Shown here piece after piece: positions 49,501 through 60,382 of a DNA stretch of 64,000 nt. Position 1 is the stretch's first letter, and the number at the start of each line of letters is the position of its first letter. The notes under the pieces are model-generated. The model saw only the letters and a list, made by a program, of their open reading frames with translations, had not been told where the DNA came from and did no database searches. The DNA comes from Xiphophorus maculatus (lineage: Eukaryota; Chordata; Actinopteri; Cyprinodontiformes; Poeciliidae), in assembly GCF_002775205.1 (NCBI RefSeq), contig NC_036453.1:17855594-17919593 (forward strand). Direction: 5' to 3'. The translations under genes and the position numbers were made by a program.

Positions 49501-52500
49501 AATTTTGTTTAGTAAATTTGACCCTATTTTCTTTCTGAAGTGTTTTGATTTGGTGATGCTGATTGGCTGCTTTTCATCCAATTGAATGCAGCATAGAGTA
49601 GTAAAAGCTTTTCTCCTTATAATACTAAGACATGTCTTCCCACCCCGAACTGACAAATAGTATCAGTGCTTGGACCGTCTGGGCCTTTCATCTCTTACAG
49701 GCTTCCATGTTCTTTCTCTGTAGATGGTCCTGACATCCCCCGGATAGACGTGACTCCGTACAGTATAACAGAGCGGGGTTACTCAGCGTTGGAGAGAGAG
49801 ACTGTTTCACTGATGTGTCAAGCCCCGTCCAATCCAGCCAGTCAGTATGTCTGGTTCTACAACAACTCCCAGGTCTACAGTGGGCCGCAGTACACCATCA
49901 CCAAGATCCTTCGCATGCACACAGGAGACTACGCCTGCTTGGCCCAGAACACATACCTGAACACCCGCTCCAAAAAAACCATCAGCCTGACTGTCTACTG
50001 TGAGTGTGACCTCTGACCTCAGGGCCTGATATTACCGCTATTGCTCTTTTGTCAGTTCCAGAGTGCTTTCTCTGTCTTGGTACAATAAGGTGCAGAACTA
50101 TAGATGGGGTCTTTCCTCTTTTGCCACATCAAGCTTGGTTTTTTTTTGCTGTCTTTCTTTATTCTTAAATAATTCAGTATTTCATTTTCACTCATTCAGA
50201 CATCAGATCAAACTCACACACCAACATAAATACACAAACAAGAGACAGGAAGTATTGCAGATCTATTCAGGAGTTGGACCTTGGGAGAGTTCGAAGGCAC
50301 TTTGGCAGGTACCTTTTGTTGCAAGTACAGGTTGATCATAGAAGTGGTTACGTATGATTCACTCTACTCTTTAGTCACGCGAAAAGATTGAAACCCAGCA
50401 TTTTGAAGAATGTGTCCTGATGAATTTACCTCCACTTCGAACATCACTGCGTGGCCACTGTATGATCTATCCTTGCAGACCCTCCTGACGGTTCCCCCTC
50501 CTGCTCTGTGGAAGCTGCTCTGAATCACACTGCTCTGAAGCTGCTCTGCGTCTGGGCCGGGGGATTCCCCTCCCCGTCCTTGGACTGGACCGGAGATCTG
50601 GTGCAGGCAGGAAAAACCCAGGTGGACGCAGAACAACAAACTAATCTACAAAGTGGCACTGCCATCATTCTGCCCTCTGGGAGCGTGACCCCTAACAGCT
50701 TGTTCAGATGTGTGGGCTCCCATCCTGCTCTGAAACAAACTACAGAGTGCAGCACACGGACATGTGAGTACACAAAGGTCAGAGCAGATGATGAAAAAAG
50801 TGTTTTTGTGTTGTCATTCCATATTTTATTTCCATACTACTCCTCCTTACAGACATTCCTCCTGCAGAACCGGTGTGTTTTGCCTACGTCACAAACACTC
50901 AGCAATACCTGATGCTGTCCTGCTCCTGGGATGGAGGGGCCCCAAAGGCCCTAGTGTGGTGGGAGGGACCAGGGGGCCAAAGCAAAGGAGGACAAGAAAA
51001 CTCCAACATCCTGGTCCTCCGTTATGGGACGGCCAGAAGTGGGAAACCGTACACCTGCTACGCTAAACACCCACTTATGGTGGAAGCAAAGAGTTGTAGG
51101 CTCACACTGGGTCAGTCCTAACGATCACTGTACAAAACAGTAAACAGCAGAAGGGATTTTTGTTTTTAAAAATTACTTAAGATCTTTCATTTTTAGAGGC
51201 CCCGGTGTTGTTGACGCAGCGCAGAGTCATCTCTGTGTACGAGGGGAGTGACGTTCAGCTCACCTGCAATCTGAGAGCCAATTACCTTCCAGCCAATGAC
51301 ATCACCTGGTTCAACAACCAGGGCGTGGATGTCCGAGACACGTCGAAGTACATGCTGCTGCAAACGTCTGCCTGGGCCAACCTGACTGTGAGAGAAACCG
51401 ACGAGATGCAGGACAGCGGAGAGTACAGATGCTCCACTTCAAACGCAGTGGGAGGCGCTGAGATCAACGTCACTCTGGTGGTCAAAAGTAAGAATCAGAT
51501 TTAGTTTTCCTTTCCAAGCCCTTAGAAGAAGTTAAGAGAAGTAACTTTTCATATTCAGTTCAATAAAGTTTGTTAAATGTCAGAAAGTAAAATATACACA
51601 TTATACATTAGTTCATATCTTTTTGTTTTGTTGTTGTGTCAGGATACCCCATGCCACCCAATGCAACCCTGATCAGAGCGACGTACAACAGCCGACAGCG
51701 TAACGAGGTGGAGCTGGAGTGGCAGGTCGACGGTACGGAGGAGACTGGAGGATGGACTGGTTTCCATGTGGAGCACCAGTGGGTGTCTGAGCGACCAAAC
51801 AAGAGACGGAGCAGCCATATTTCACAGCTGCAGATGGAGGAGAGGATTGCCTCCCAAGACTGGTACCGTACCATCATCCAGGATCCAGGCAGCAGGAGTC
51901 ACACAGTTCGAGGACTGACTCCGACCATTACCTACCAGTTCCGCATAACACCCATCAACCACCGCACCATCGGACACCCGTCTCCAACAAAAACTCCAGG
52001 TACAGTAAGTGAACTCTTAAAAGACAACAATACAAGCAAGATTTAAAAACAGTAGAAAAAGGCACATCATGTAGACCAATATGTATTAAAAGGACCAGAT
52101 GATATTTTAAATCTCCAGCTATCAGTGTTTTGTTGTGATTGCTGCTGATTACTGTGTTAAAGGTCTAATTTTCTTTTTCTTTTTATCCTCTTAGGTGAAA
52201 GACACACACAACAAAAACGCAAATGCACACATCGACACACACCTGACACTGACATTCACCCAACTTCTCTCTGTTTCCATTTCCTTCCTCTCTAAACTTT
52301 CTAAAATCTGACCCCATTTAGACTATTCTTATAAAACACTTGATTTGTCAAAATAAGTAGATTATACATGTTGTAGAAATTTTTACTGGGCTAACTAGAG
52401 GATTTAGACTGGAGTAAGATTTACATTTCCCAGATTTGCAATAGTTTGCAGCACAAACTGGTTTAGAACCACTTCAAATTCTTAAACAACGTATTTGTCA

Positions 52501-53485
52501 GGATGAACTATTTTCTTGTTTTTTTTTTGTTTTTTTTTTTCATTTCAGAGGTGTACTATTTTGCAATCTGTAACTCTGGTCTCTTGCAGCGGAACCACGC
52601 AACAGCATGTACCCTGCTGTGATCGGAGCAGCGATAGGCGGGATGCTCTTCGCAGCCATTCTCACAGTCCTGCTGCTCATGTACATAATCCGCAACCGCA
52701 ACAACAATCCCAGTGAGTCCTAGAAAGGGGAATCACAATTTAGCAAAGGCAGCATGTGATAATAAAGTCACTTAAAAAATGTTATGCATTAATGTTGTAT
52801 TTTTGTTCCCCCAGGACTGCATGACATGCTGTTTGGCATGTGAGTATCTGGGTATTGATGTTAGTTTATCCATATGAGGCTCATTTCCCAAATAAATAAT
52901 CCATGTCTGTTTCCTGTTTGTTTATTTCTAGGCAGCACAGTCAGTCAAGAGAGAACATTAATTTTCCAGAGGATGAAATGGTCAGAGGGTCAGATGGAGG
53001 GATAGAGGACATCGGGGGATTATCAACTGCAGGCAAGTCAACCTTGCCTCAAAAACGGTTTCTTCTTTTCTTCTGTTTTCATCATTAACATAACATTTTG
53101 AAATTTTAAGAATCAACAGTTTATTGAAAAGGCTTTAATGACCATATTAAACCCCAAAGACTGATGGTTTTTTTTTTTATTTTGCTTTGCATCTTAACTG
53201 TTATAATGTAAAGCACTTTGAACCGTCTTTTTGCTGAAATGTGCTACACAAATTAACCTGATTGATCAATTGAACTTTGTGTGCATATAACCCTCTCATT
53301 TACTGGAAGTTGAACCTTGATGTTGATCTCTTTCAGGCCCAGCCGTTTCTATACCCAGGGCATCCTCGCCCCTCACCGCCTCACCCAGGAGTGCCACTCC
53401 CACCCCCACCAGTCAAGCCCCTCCCCCTGGAGACGACAACGAGCCAGTGAGCGTCACAATCACAGTCAAGGCTGCAGAATCCTAG
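46594..53485 (+). CDS. VSIG10L2-like B: 6-Ig, FN3, TM receptor
   Basis: Twelve coding exons: 46594-46663, 47268-47651, 48786-49061, 49724-49999, 50479-50763, 50853-51110, 51197-51487, 51643-51999, 52590-52712, 52815-52839, 52932-53032, 53337-53485 (2595 nt, 864 aa; phases consistent). Order: signal peptide (MVAKLLGLAFLYLTTG); V-like Ig (24-151) with 'EVVYQDTDVYGVVGKAVILE'; one four-Ig module (152-516); I-type Ig (to 613); FN3-like domain (to 732); TM helix (in 733-773); a Ser/Pro/Thr-rich cytoplasmic tail ending VKAAES. The intron after 53032 has a GC donor. It is the tandem paralogue of gene A with a single copy of the module, probably the simpler ancestral layout. The tail is about 30 residues longer than A's and differs in its last exon. 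Inferred role: surface adhesion or recognition; no ligand is deducible. The family name is tentative. Confidence 0.82.
48235..48445 (-). mobile_element. Tc1-like fragment in gene B intron 2
   Basis: 'agtccagactttgactaggt', then 'cattccaaaaccttgttttg' and 'gaaacattgtccttatgc' is the antisense of the 'sequence around the catalytic D' region found in another fish Tc1-like family. It is a short, decayed fragment. Confidence 0.45.
53160..53275 (+). mobile_element. LINE 3' tail in gene B intron 11
   Basis: 'taaagcactttgaaccgtct' followed by 'tgctgaaatgtgctacacaa' is the terminal 3' UTR of the same LINE type as at 5340-5832. Only the tail is present, the usual outcome of 5' truncation. Confidence 0.55.
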
Positions 53486-54023
53486 AGTAAAATAAACCAG
53501 CTGTAGTTTACACTGGAGCTCTTGCTGTAAATAGCGTCATGCACATCGATTTGTCTGATTTATCTAACAAAACATTTTGATGTTGGTTTTGAAAGGTCAG
53601 GCGCTGCAAAAATGAGCTAGACGGTCAATTTGCTATGTATATTATGTACATGTTAAGTGTTTTTTTTTTAGCTTTTCGCCTAAGCAGGCATCCGTCTTCA
53701 TTACACATTAACCTCAGATTCTTTCAGATTTGCATAGAGGATAGTAATGCGCGTTTGTGTATCAATTAAAATATAAGATTTTTTCATTATCACAGATCAT
53801 TTAGCAAACAAGATCTTTATTAATTTATTCAGCTTTGAACATTAACATAGCAAAAACAACCAGAACACTTCAGTCTATATGAATGGCAAATTGTAGAAAA
53901 CTATGTGATCTATAAAGTCTTGATCTTTCAAGTGTATAAAAAAACAAGTGTTAACAACAGGAACATGTAAATATATACAGTTTGTCTCTACAGTCCATGA
54001 CAGCGTGTGTTTTTCTCTGTTTA
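53486..54023. other. Convergent 3' flanks of gene B and chek1
   Basis: A possible ATTAAA signal for gene B lies at 53765-53770. The rest would be the 3' UTRs of the two converging genes. No ORF or repeat stands out. Confidence 0.4.
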
Positions 54024-57000
54024 TTATGTGATGGGGAGTGAAATCTTCTGGGTGCAGACCACATCTCCGAGCTTCTGCTTTATCTTCACAAAGAGTCGCT
54101 TGAACTCCAATCCGTCGCCCTGAAAAGGCAAAGTCATTTCAGCGTTTCAGAGCAACGCAAACAAGAACTCCCAAAATGCATCCGATGCGTTCTCTTAAGC
54201 GATTAAGCAATATTTGTACAAAAAGGTAACAACTGGTTACAAACTCTTGAGTTGCAGGATTAACTCGCTCTGGTGCATCTCAAATTCTTCCTTCCACAAG
54301 ATAAATACAATTTTAATGATAAAGAAAGTTTTCATCGTATATTTTCTTGCACGTTTATGTGTTTTTTTGGGGGTCATATGTGATATATTGACACAATTCA
54401 GCACATAGTTGTAAAATGGAAGGACATTTATGCATGGCTTTCAGTCTCATTCCAAATCAAAACACTGAAAAATTGATAGAAGTAAAAAGAAAATTTTTCC
54501 TCAACACATAAAACTATGTGTGTTAAAACAGACTGAAGTTGTGGTTTTAATGTGATCAAATGAGGAAAGCCTTCAATAATCTTGACTACTTTTACAAGCA
54601 ACTTTAAATATGTGCTTCATTTTCAAAACTTTTGTTGCTGCTTCTGCACTTTCCCTGTATTTTCTGTGGTTTCCAAGCCCATTTCGCTTTGCACGTTCAA
54701 GGCTTTAGAAGAAAACAAATTGAATGCTCTTTCACATGGAAAACCACATTCAGGCGTCAATCTGAAACGCAACCGCTTACCTTAGACAGTCTGAAATCCA
54801 GCAACACTCGCTGATTCATCTCCAGTAAAAAGACCTTGAAGATTAGCTTGTTGTTACGTTTGTCCAGAGTGCTCACAGTGACCTGAAGAGAAGGGAGAAC
54901 TTTATGAAGATAAAAACACGGCAGCTCCAGTTAGAGGAGGCCAGTGTGAAGGCAGCCCTTAATTATCATCCACTTAAAAAAAAAAAAAAGTGTTTACCTG
55001 TTGGGTGCAAGTGAGTTTGAAGACAAGTGCCATGCCGTCACAGACGTCTTTCAGGGCAGACAAGGAGTCGTCGGCGTTCACGTTGGTAAAGAAGCGAGTC
55101 ATTCTTCGGACTAATCTTTGCCACAGCGACTATTAACAGGAAGAAACACATCAACTTCATCAACAAAGTATTAAAGAAATGTGAATTTTGTTCATTTTTA
55201 ACACATTTGCAACATTTTCTGAATGCGCCGTACCTGACTGGCTCCCGGCGTGCCCAACAGCTGACTGCCCAGCAACATGTGCTCCGGTTTAGTCGGCTGG
55301 GAGAAGCTGACCTGCCCTTCGGCCAGGCCGATCAACAACATGGATTCCCATCCACCTGGAGCAAAGTCAGGCTGAGAGCTGGAAAACTGCATCCTGTCAT
55401 CACTACACACACACGGAAAGATCATAAATAAACAGTATTTCAGCTAAATCTGTATGCAAACATCACTTTGTTCCGAGGAATGGACCTGCTTGTCCGGGAT
55501 TTAAGCTCCAACTCCGTTCGAAGAACTTTGTTGGATCCTGATCTCTGACAACCTAGAGAACAAAAGACAGAAATCAGCCCTGTGAATATTAACCCATTAA
55601 GATGCATGATTAAAATAACATCTGAAAATAACTGAAACCATTTTCTTCTTTAAAGAGAGTAAATAAAACCAAATGAAGAAGTTAAACTTGCTCTAATTGT
55701 ATAATAATTTGGCTTCATCTTTATGTCTATTAACATAAAACACAAGGAATTATTTGCTCTTTTTAAAAAAAATGATGCTGATCTAATGCTACATGAAGCC
55801 TGAAAGGTAAAAGTTTGAATCAGACTTGCCTTGTGTAAACCACCGATCCTTCTGTATGTCTGCGATAACGATTCTTGCATCAGGATGGGGCTGCAGCAAT
55901 TTGGACAGCAAACCTAAGGAAATTTATGAAAAAAACAAGAATTTAACCTGCAGATTTTAAAACATTTTTGAATACAAAACATTTGATGAGTAAAATCTTT
56001 ATCTTTTAGACTAACTTATACAAGCTTTACTTCAAAAACCAGAAAATGCAGACTCAACTAAACCTGGAACTGATTATTGTTTTGTAAATCAAGATTCTGT
56101 GAAGCAGTTTATGCTCCGGTTTGGCTTTATTTTGTTTTGAAAAAATGTGTTTGTGCCTGAACCAGAACCTGAGGCTGCATTTATCTACCGGTCTGAAACC
56201 AAACTGACCAATTAGCTGGGCAAAAAGTCAAATTGTGATATAAATAAACATAGAAGACATCATTAAAAAAAAATTAAAACATACTTTATATTTGAGATAT
56301 TTGAAAAATAACATTTTAATGTATGGAATGGGGAATAAAGTTTACAAACTCTTATTTTTTGACTGTTATTCAGATTTTAAATCGATTATCAAGCTTTTCA
56401 ACATTAAATGAGAAAATTGCATAATTTAGAAATACAATACTTTCTGCCATTACTAAACAAAACAAAATATTTTTTTTAATTTAATTACTGAAGAAACGAT
56501 GACTTTATAAGTGATTTCGACCTGTATCTTTACAGAATATGAATTAATAAAGCTAAGTACATTTTAGTAGGAAAAATATTGCAATCCATGTCCGATGCAG
56601 TGTATTTTTTTCCCCAGAATATAGTTGTAAGTCTGAGTCTTACTAAGAGGCATCGGCTGGATTTTCTTCCAGGGAGGTAGGTAAGTCTTCTTCTGGAGCC
56701 AGTCTGAGTATTCCTGGCAGCTCTCGGTGGGCTGATCCCAGGGCAGTTCTGGTGAAGAAAAACAAACATGTTGACCAAAGGTTTCTGTAACTCAGCAGCA
56801 AGTCACGGGAAATCCTCCAGAAAATAAAAATCCTGGTAATTTCCATCTCATCACTTTTGTTTCACATTAAAAAAGTGACAAACCCTGATAAATAAAGCTG
56901 ACAACTGTATTTGTATTTGTTTATTTATTTCAAACATATTTTAAAAAACAAGAGAACAAGCAATCAGTAGGACAGAGAAAAACATGTGAATACATAACCA

Positions 57001-58955
57001 AGAGCAAAATAATTTGTTTATTACTTCTTTTCTGTTTGAAAAGGAGTAGGAAGAAGTGACCACTTATTTTATCCTACCCCTTATCTCAGTTTAATGGAAT
57101 ATATTACTTACTGACTCAATAATGATCAAAAATGTGTAATTTAAGTCATGCTATATTATTCATGTGCCTGTTTAATATGTTATATTACATAATATAATAT
57201 GCCCATAATAAATTATATTGCATAGACAAGATAGCTATAAGCTAATTTTCATGAGACAGGAAAATGTACGGATAATACTAATAGTAGTAATGACAATTGT
57301 AAATAACAATCTCACATAGAGCTAAGGTTCACTGTACAATGTGAGTGAGTAACACAGCTTTATATTTATTTATTTTTAATCAAACAATTGATTTAGCCAC
57401 CTTTCAAGGTGTCTAAATGTATCTGGCTATGATGACTGTGAGTAAAATGCAAAACTTGAGGAATCAATAATTTCCCAAAAACTGAAAGTCCCTACAGTCC
57501 AAATGCACCGTTTGTGTCTCACCTCCTGCCAGCATTGCACTCAGAACGATCCCACAGGCCCAGACATCTGCAGGCTGAGCTTTGTACTCCTGCTGGCCGA
57601 GAAGCTCTGGAGCAACGTAGGGGAGCGTTCCACAGAGTCGATTCAGAAGGCGCTCCCGCCCTTTGAAACGAAACATGGTGGCCAGACCGAAATCTGTCAG
57701 CTTCAAGTTGTCTAAGAGGAAAGAAAACACCTCATGATATATGAATATATTAAACATGAACTCCAATTTGAACCCATTTTATTTCCTCACCTTTGTCATC
57801 CAGCAAAATATTCTCTGGCTTTATATCTCGGTGGGTGATGCCAAGGTTGTGAAGGTACTCCTGTGAAAACAAAGCAAGAACAAAACCTTTAAAACAAGTG
57901 TAGATTTTTCAAACTTTTACAGTCTGAATTTACTCACCACAGCGGCTATTAGCTGCTTGAAAAACCTATGAGCGTCTTTCTCTGGCATCCCCACATCAGG
58001 CTCTAGAACAACAGAACGAACCCCAAATAGGCTTAAAACACGGCGAATAAAAACTATATGCAAGATGAACTTGTATTTAATACATTTTATTGGGATTTTA
58101 TGTGATAAAACAACACAACAAAGTGCATAAATATTAAGTAAAAGGTAAAGTAAGACAATATGTTGCTGCAGCACACATTTGTCTGTAGAATCCATATAAA
58201 ATATATTAAAGTTTATGGATGAAATGTGAAAATTTTCAAGAGATCTTAGCACTTTCACGAAGGGTTGTAGATGCAAATTTATACCGAGAATAAATGTCAC
58301 AAAAACATTGTGCAACAACTTGTCCATTACCAATGCGGTCAAACAGCTCTCCTCCGGTGCAGTACTCCAGAAAAAGATAAACAGTCGGTCCTTCCTTTCG
58401 ATGACCAAAGAACCTCACGATGCTGGGGTGGGTGAGCATCTAACAGAGCATAAGTGTTAAAATGTGTAGATTGTGAGGCTTAAAGTGCAAAATAAGCAGC
58501 CTACCTTATGGATGCACACCTCCTTTTTGACATTGTCTGCACACTCCTTAGCCTGAGAAGTGTCAATCACCTTCACCGCCACTGCCTCTTCGGTCTGTCT
58601 GTTCACCAGTAACCTCACTCTGACACGATCAGTAAAACAAAAATTGTGGTTAAATTATGAGGCACATGACAATGTTTTAAATAAATAGATGAAAACAAGT
58701 GTGGAAAAACAAAATTGTGGATCATGCATAAATGTATTGCAGTTTTTACTGATATGCATAAAAAATGATTCAAAGACAATGCCAACATCTATATTTCAGA
58801 GTACAAAATTTAACACATGATTTGCATTTTTGAGTGGAAAATATGACGGCTATGTATAAAGTAGAAATATTTATAACAACCCATTCTTACTCTCCATAAG
58901 CTCCTTCTCCCAGAGTCTGGACGACGTCCCAGTCCTGCACAAAAGGGATCGCCAT
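54024..58955 (-). CDS. chek1: Checkpoint kinase 1 (Chk1)
   Basis: Thirteen coding exons on the minus strand: 58891-58955, 58505-58619, 58331-58439, 57938-58002, 57791-57860, 57523-57711, 56644-56748, 55830-55913, 55486-55552, 55234-55402, 54998-55129, 54781-54882, 54024-54119 (1368 nt, 455 aa). Kinase motifs are intact: GEGAYGE loop, VAVKVID lysine, HRDIKPEN catalytic loop, [15 protein letters not shown]. The regulatory tail keeps both ATR target SQ sites (SSSQP and VSFSQP, matching human S317 and S345) and the KA1-like C-terminus from '[12 protein letters not shown]' to 'TQKISLPIT'. The protein is 21 residues shorter than human, almost wholly in the linker encoded by exon 9 (67 nt), where human S296 lies. 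The intron after exon 8 uses a GC donor (AAG/GCAAGT). The donor chosen for exon 9 (AG/GTCCAT) is weak, so that junction is the least certain. Known role: Ser/Thr kinase of the DNA replication checkpoint, acting on CDC25. Confidence 0.95.
58060..58165 (+). mobile_element. Tc1-like terminal fragment in chek1 intron 3
   Basis: 'tacattttattgggatttta', then 'tgtgataaaacaacacaaca' and 'aagtgcataa' is the subterminal part of the fish Tc1-like family also seen elsewhere in the window. It explains why this intron (58003-58330) is longer than its neighbours. Confidence 0.6.
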
Positions 58956-59177
58956 GCTGCGAGACGCAGACAGAAACACGGTTTTATAACAACATATCAA
59001 ACAAGGACTCCGTGTCTCATTAACAACTGCGCATTTGAAACACGTCATTCCTAAAGTCTAGACATGCCAGGAAGGACGCCAGATGTTAAATGTCACCGTT
59101 CATTTAAAGAAAAGGGTGATTTAAATATCTGTATATTTCATCGTACCTGAACGGCCGTCAGCTGCAGTTTTCGCACA

Positions 59178-59256
59178 AGGCGGTTCGCGAAAGACTAAAA
59201 TAACCTTGTCATGTGTCAGCGGTGGAAGCTTTAAAAGATCCTGGCGGAAAATTGGC
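59178..59256 (-). promoter_or_regulatory. Candidate E2F-type sites in the chek1 promoter
   Basis: About 230-300 bp upstream of the chek1 start codon lie 'ttcgcgaaa' (59184-59192) and 'ggcggaaaattggcgcc' (59243-59259), both close to the E2F consensus TTTSSCGC in one orientation. CHEK1 is an established E2F-regulated gene in mammals. Short motifs like these are weak evidence by themselves. Confidence 0.35.
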
Positions 59257-59345
59257 GCCTTGTTGTTTTACTGGACGCAACTTCCGCAAAGCTTCGTCAT
59301 TTCCGCTAGAGCAACATTGTTCTGTGCGCTGTTGCCCTCTGTCGC

Positions 59346-59405
59346 AATAAAATAAAATAAAATAAAAATAAAATAAAATAAAATAAAATAAAATAAAAAT
59401 AAAAT
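59346..59405. repeat. AAAAT pentanucleotide microsatellite
   Basis: An (AAAAT)n tract with two six-base variants, about 60 bases, in the chek1/complement gene spacer. Confidence 0.9.
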
Positions 59406-60382
59406 ATAAATGTATCATTTTCGCAAACTGACAAAATACGTTTATGAAGGGAAGATTAACTAAATTGCACTAATTAATCATCCTTCTCAAATAATATTTG
59501 GTTAGAATGAAAAACAAACACCAACGCAAGTAATGGTAATAGTTTTTTAAAAGCCGATTTAAACCGTCTCATAACTCGGGTTGCATGGGATCTAGAGATT
59601 TCTCCACAAGATGGCGCTGGAGAAAAATCATACAAGTCAAAACGAAAATATTGAGAAAAATCTATGCATGAAAATTAAGCCTGTCACTGAAAAATCTTAT
59701 TCATTAAATTCAAAAATATATTTTATTTTCCCTGTATTTCCATTGTCCAGGCTTTAGACATTTTTTTGACAATAAAATATCAACATAAAAAGATGAGGCT
59801 CTTTCTGAGAAGATATAAGGGTGCAGTGCTGTTCATACGTGTGTTGGCCTAAATCAACAAGTTAATCAACAAACTTCACTCAAATGTGCCTTCGTTTTTG
59901 GGAAATGATGAGGCAAATGTTTGTACTTTATCTCTGTTTCACAATGACTTTGTTTTTTTTGTGCAACATGTGACCCTGTGGGTGGATAAACACAGTGGGG
60001 AAACCACAATTTTAAAGAGAAAGGAAAAGGTTATGGCCTAATTTAGAGTGGTTCCAGAAAATTAAGGAGGAAATCCATAAGAAAGCTTGATTATTCCTAG
60101 TTATCTAAGCCATCTCGTTTTTTTTAGTTTTTTTACGAGTTATCCTTTCTTTCTTCTTCGTATTTGGGCAGACATTTTAAACAAAGTACTCTAAACCGAA
60201 ACGTTCTGGGGAAACACACATATTGATCTCCTTTTACTGCTCAAACAGGTAATAAGTAACAGACTAGTTTTTGTTTGTCCTTGTACCCCTCACCCCCACC
60301 TGAACCTTATCCACTCTGAAATAAATCAGATGTTCCTGCCATTTTATCACATTTCCAGTTTGTTCTCTCATTAGGCTGAAAC

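Larger units (their letters stand above)
58956..60382. other. Bidirectional spacer between chek1 and the complement gene
   Basis: The chek1 5' UTR and promoter occupy the 58956-59300 side, and an AAAAT microsatellite follows. The complement gene's 5' UTR and promoter should be near 60100-60380. Nothing else is supported. Confidence 0.45.

Noticed and set aside
27651-53485. One giant Ig gene spanning A and B
   Set aside because: Each half has its own signal-peptide exon, transmembrane exon, stop codon and plausible 3' end, so two genes fit better.
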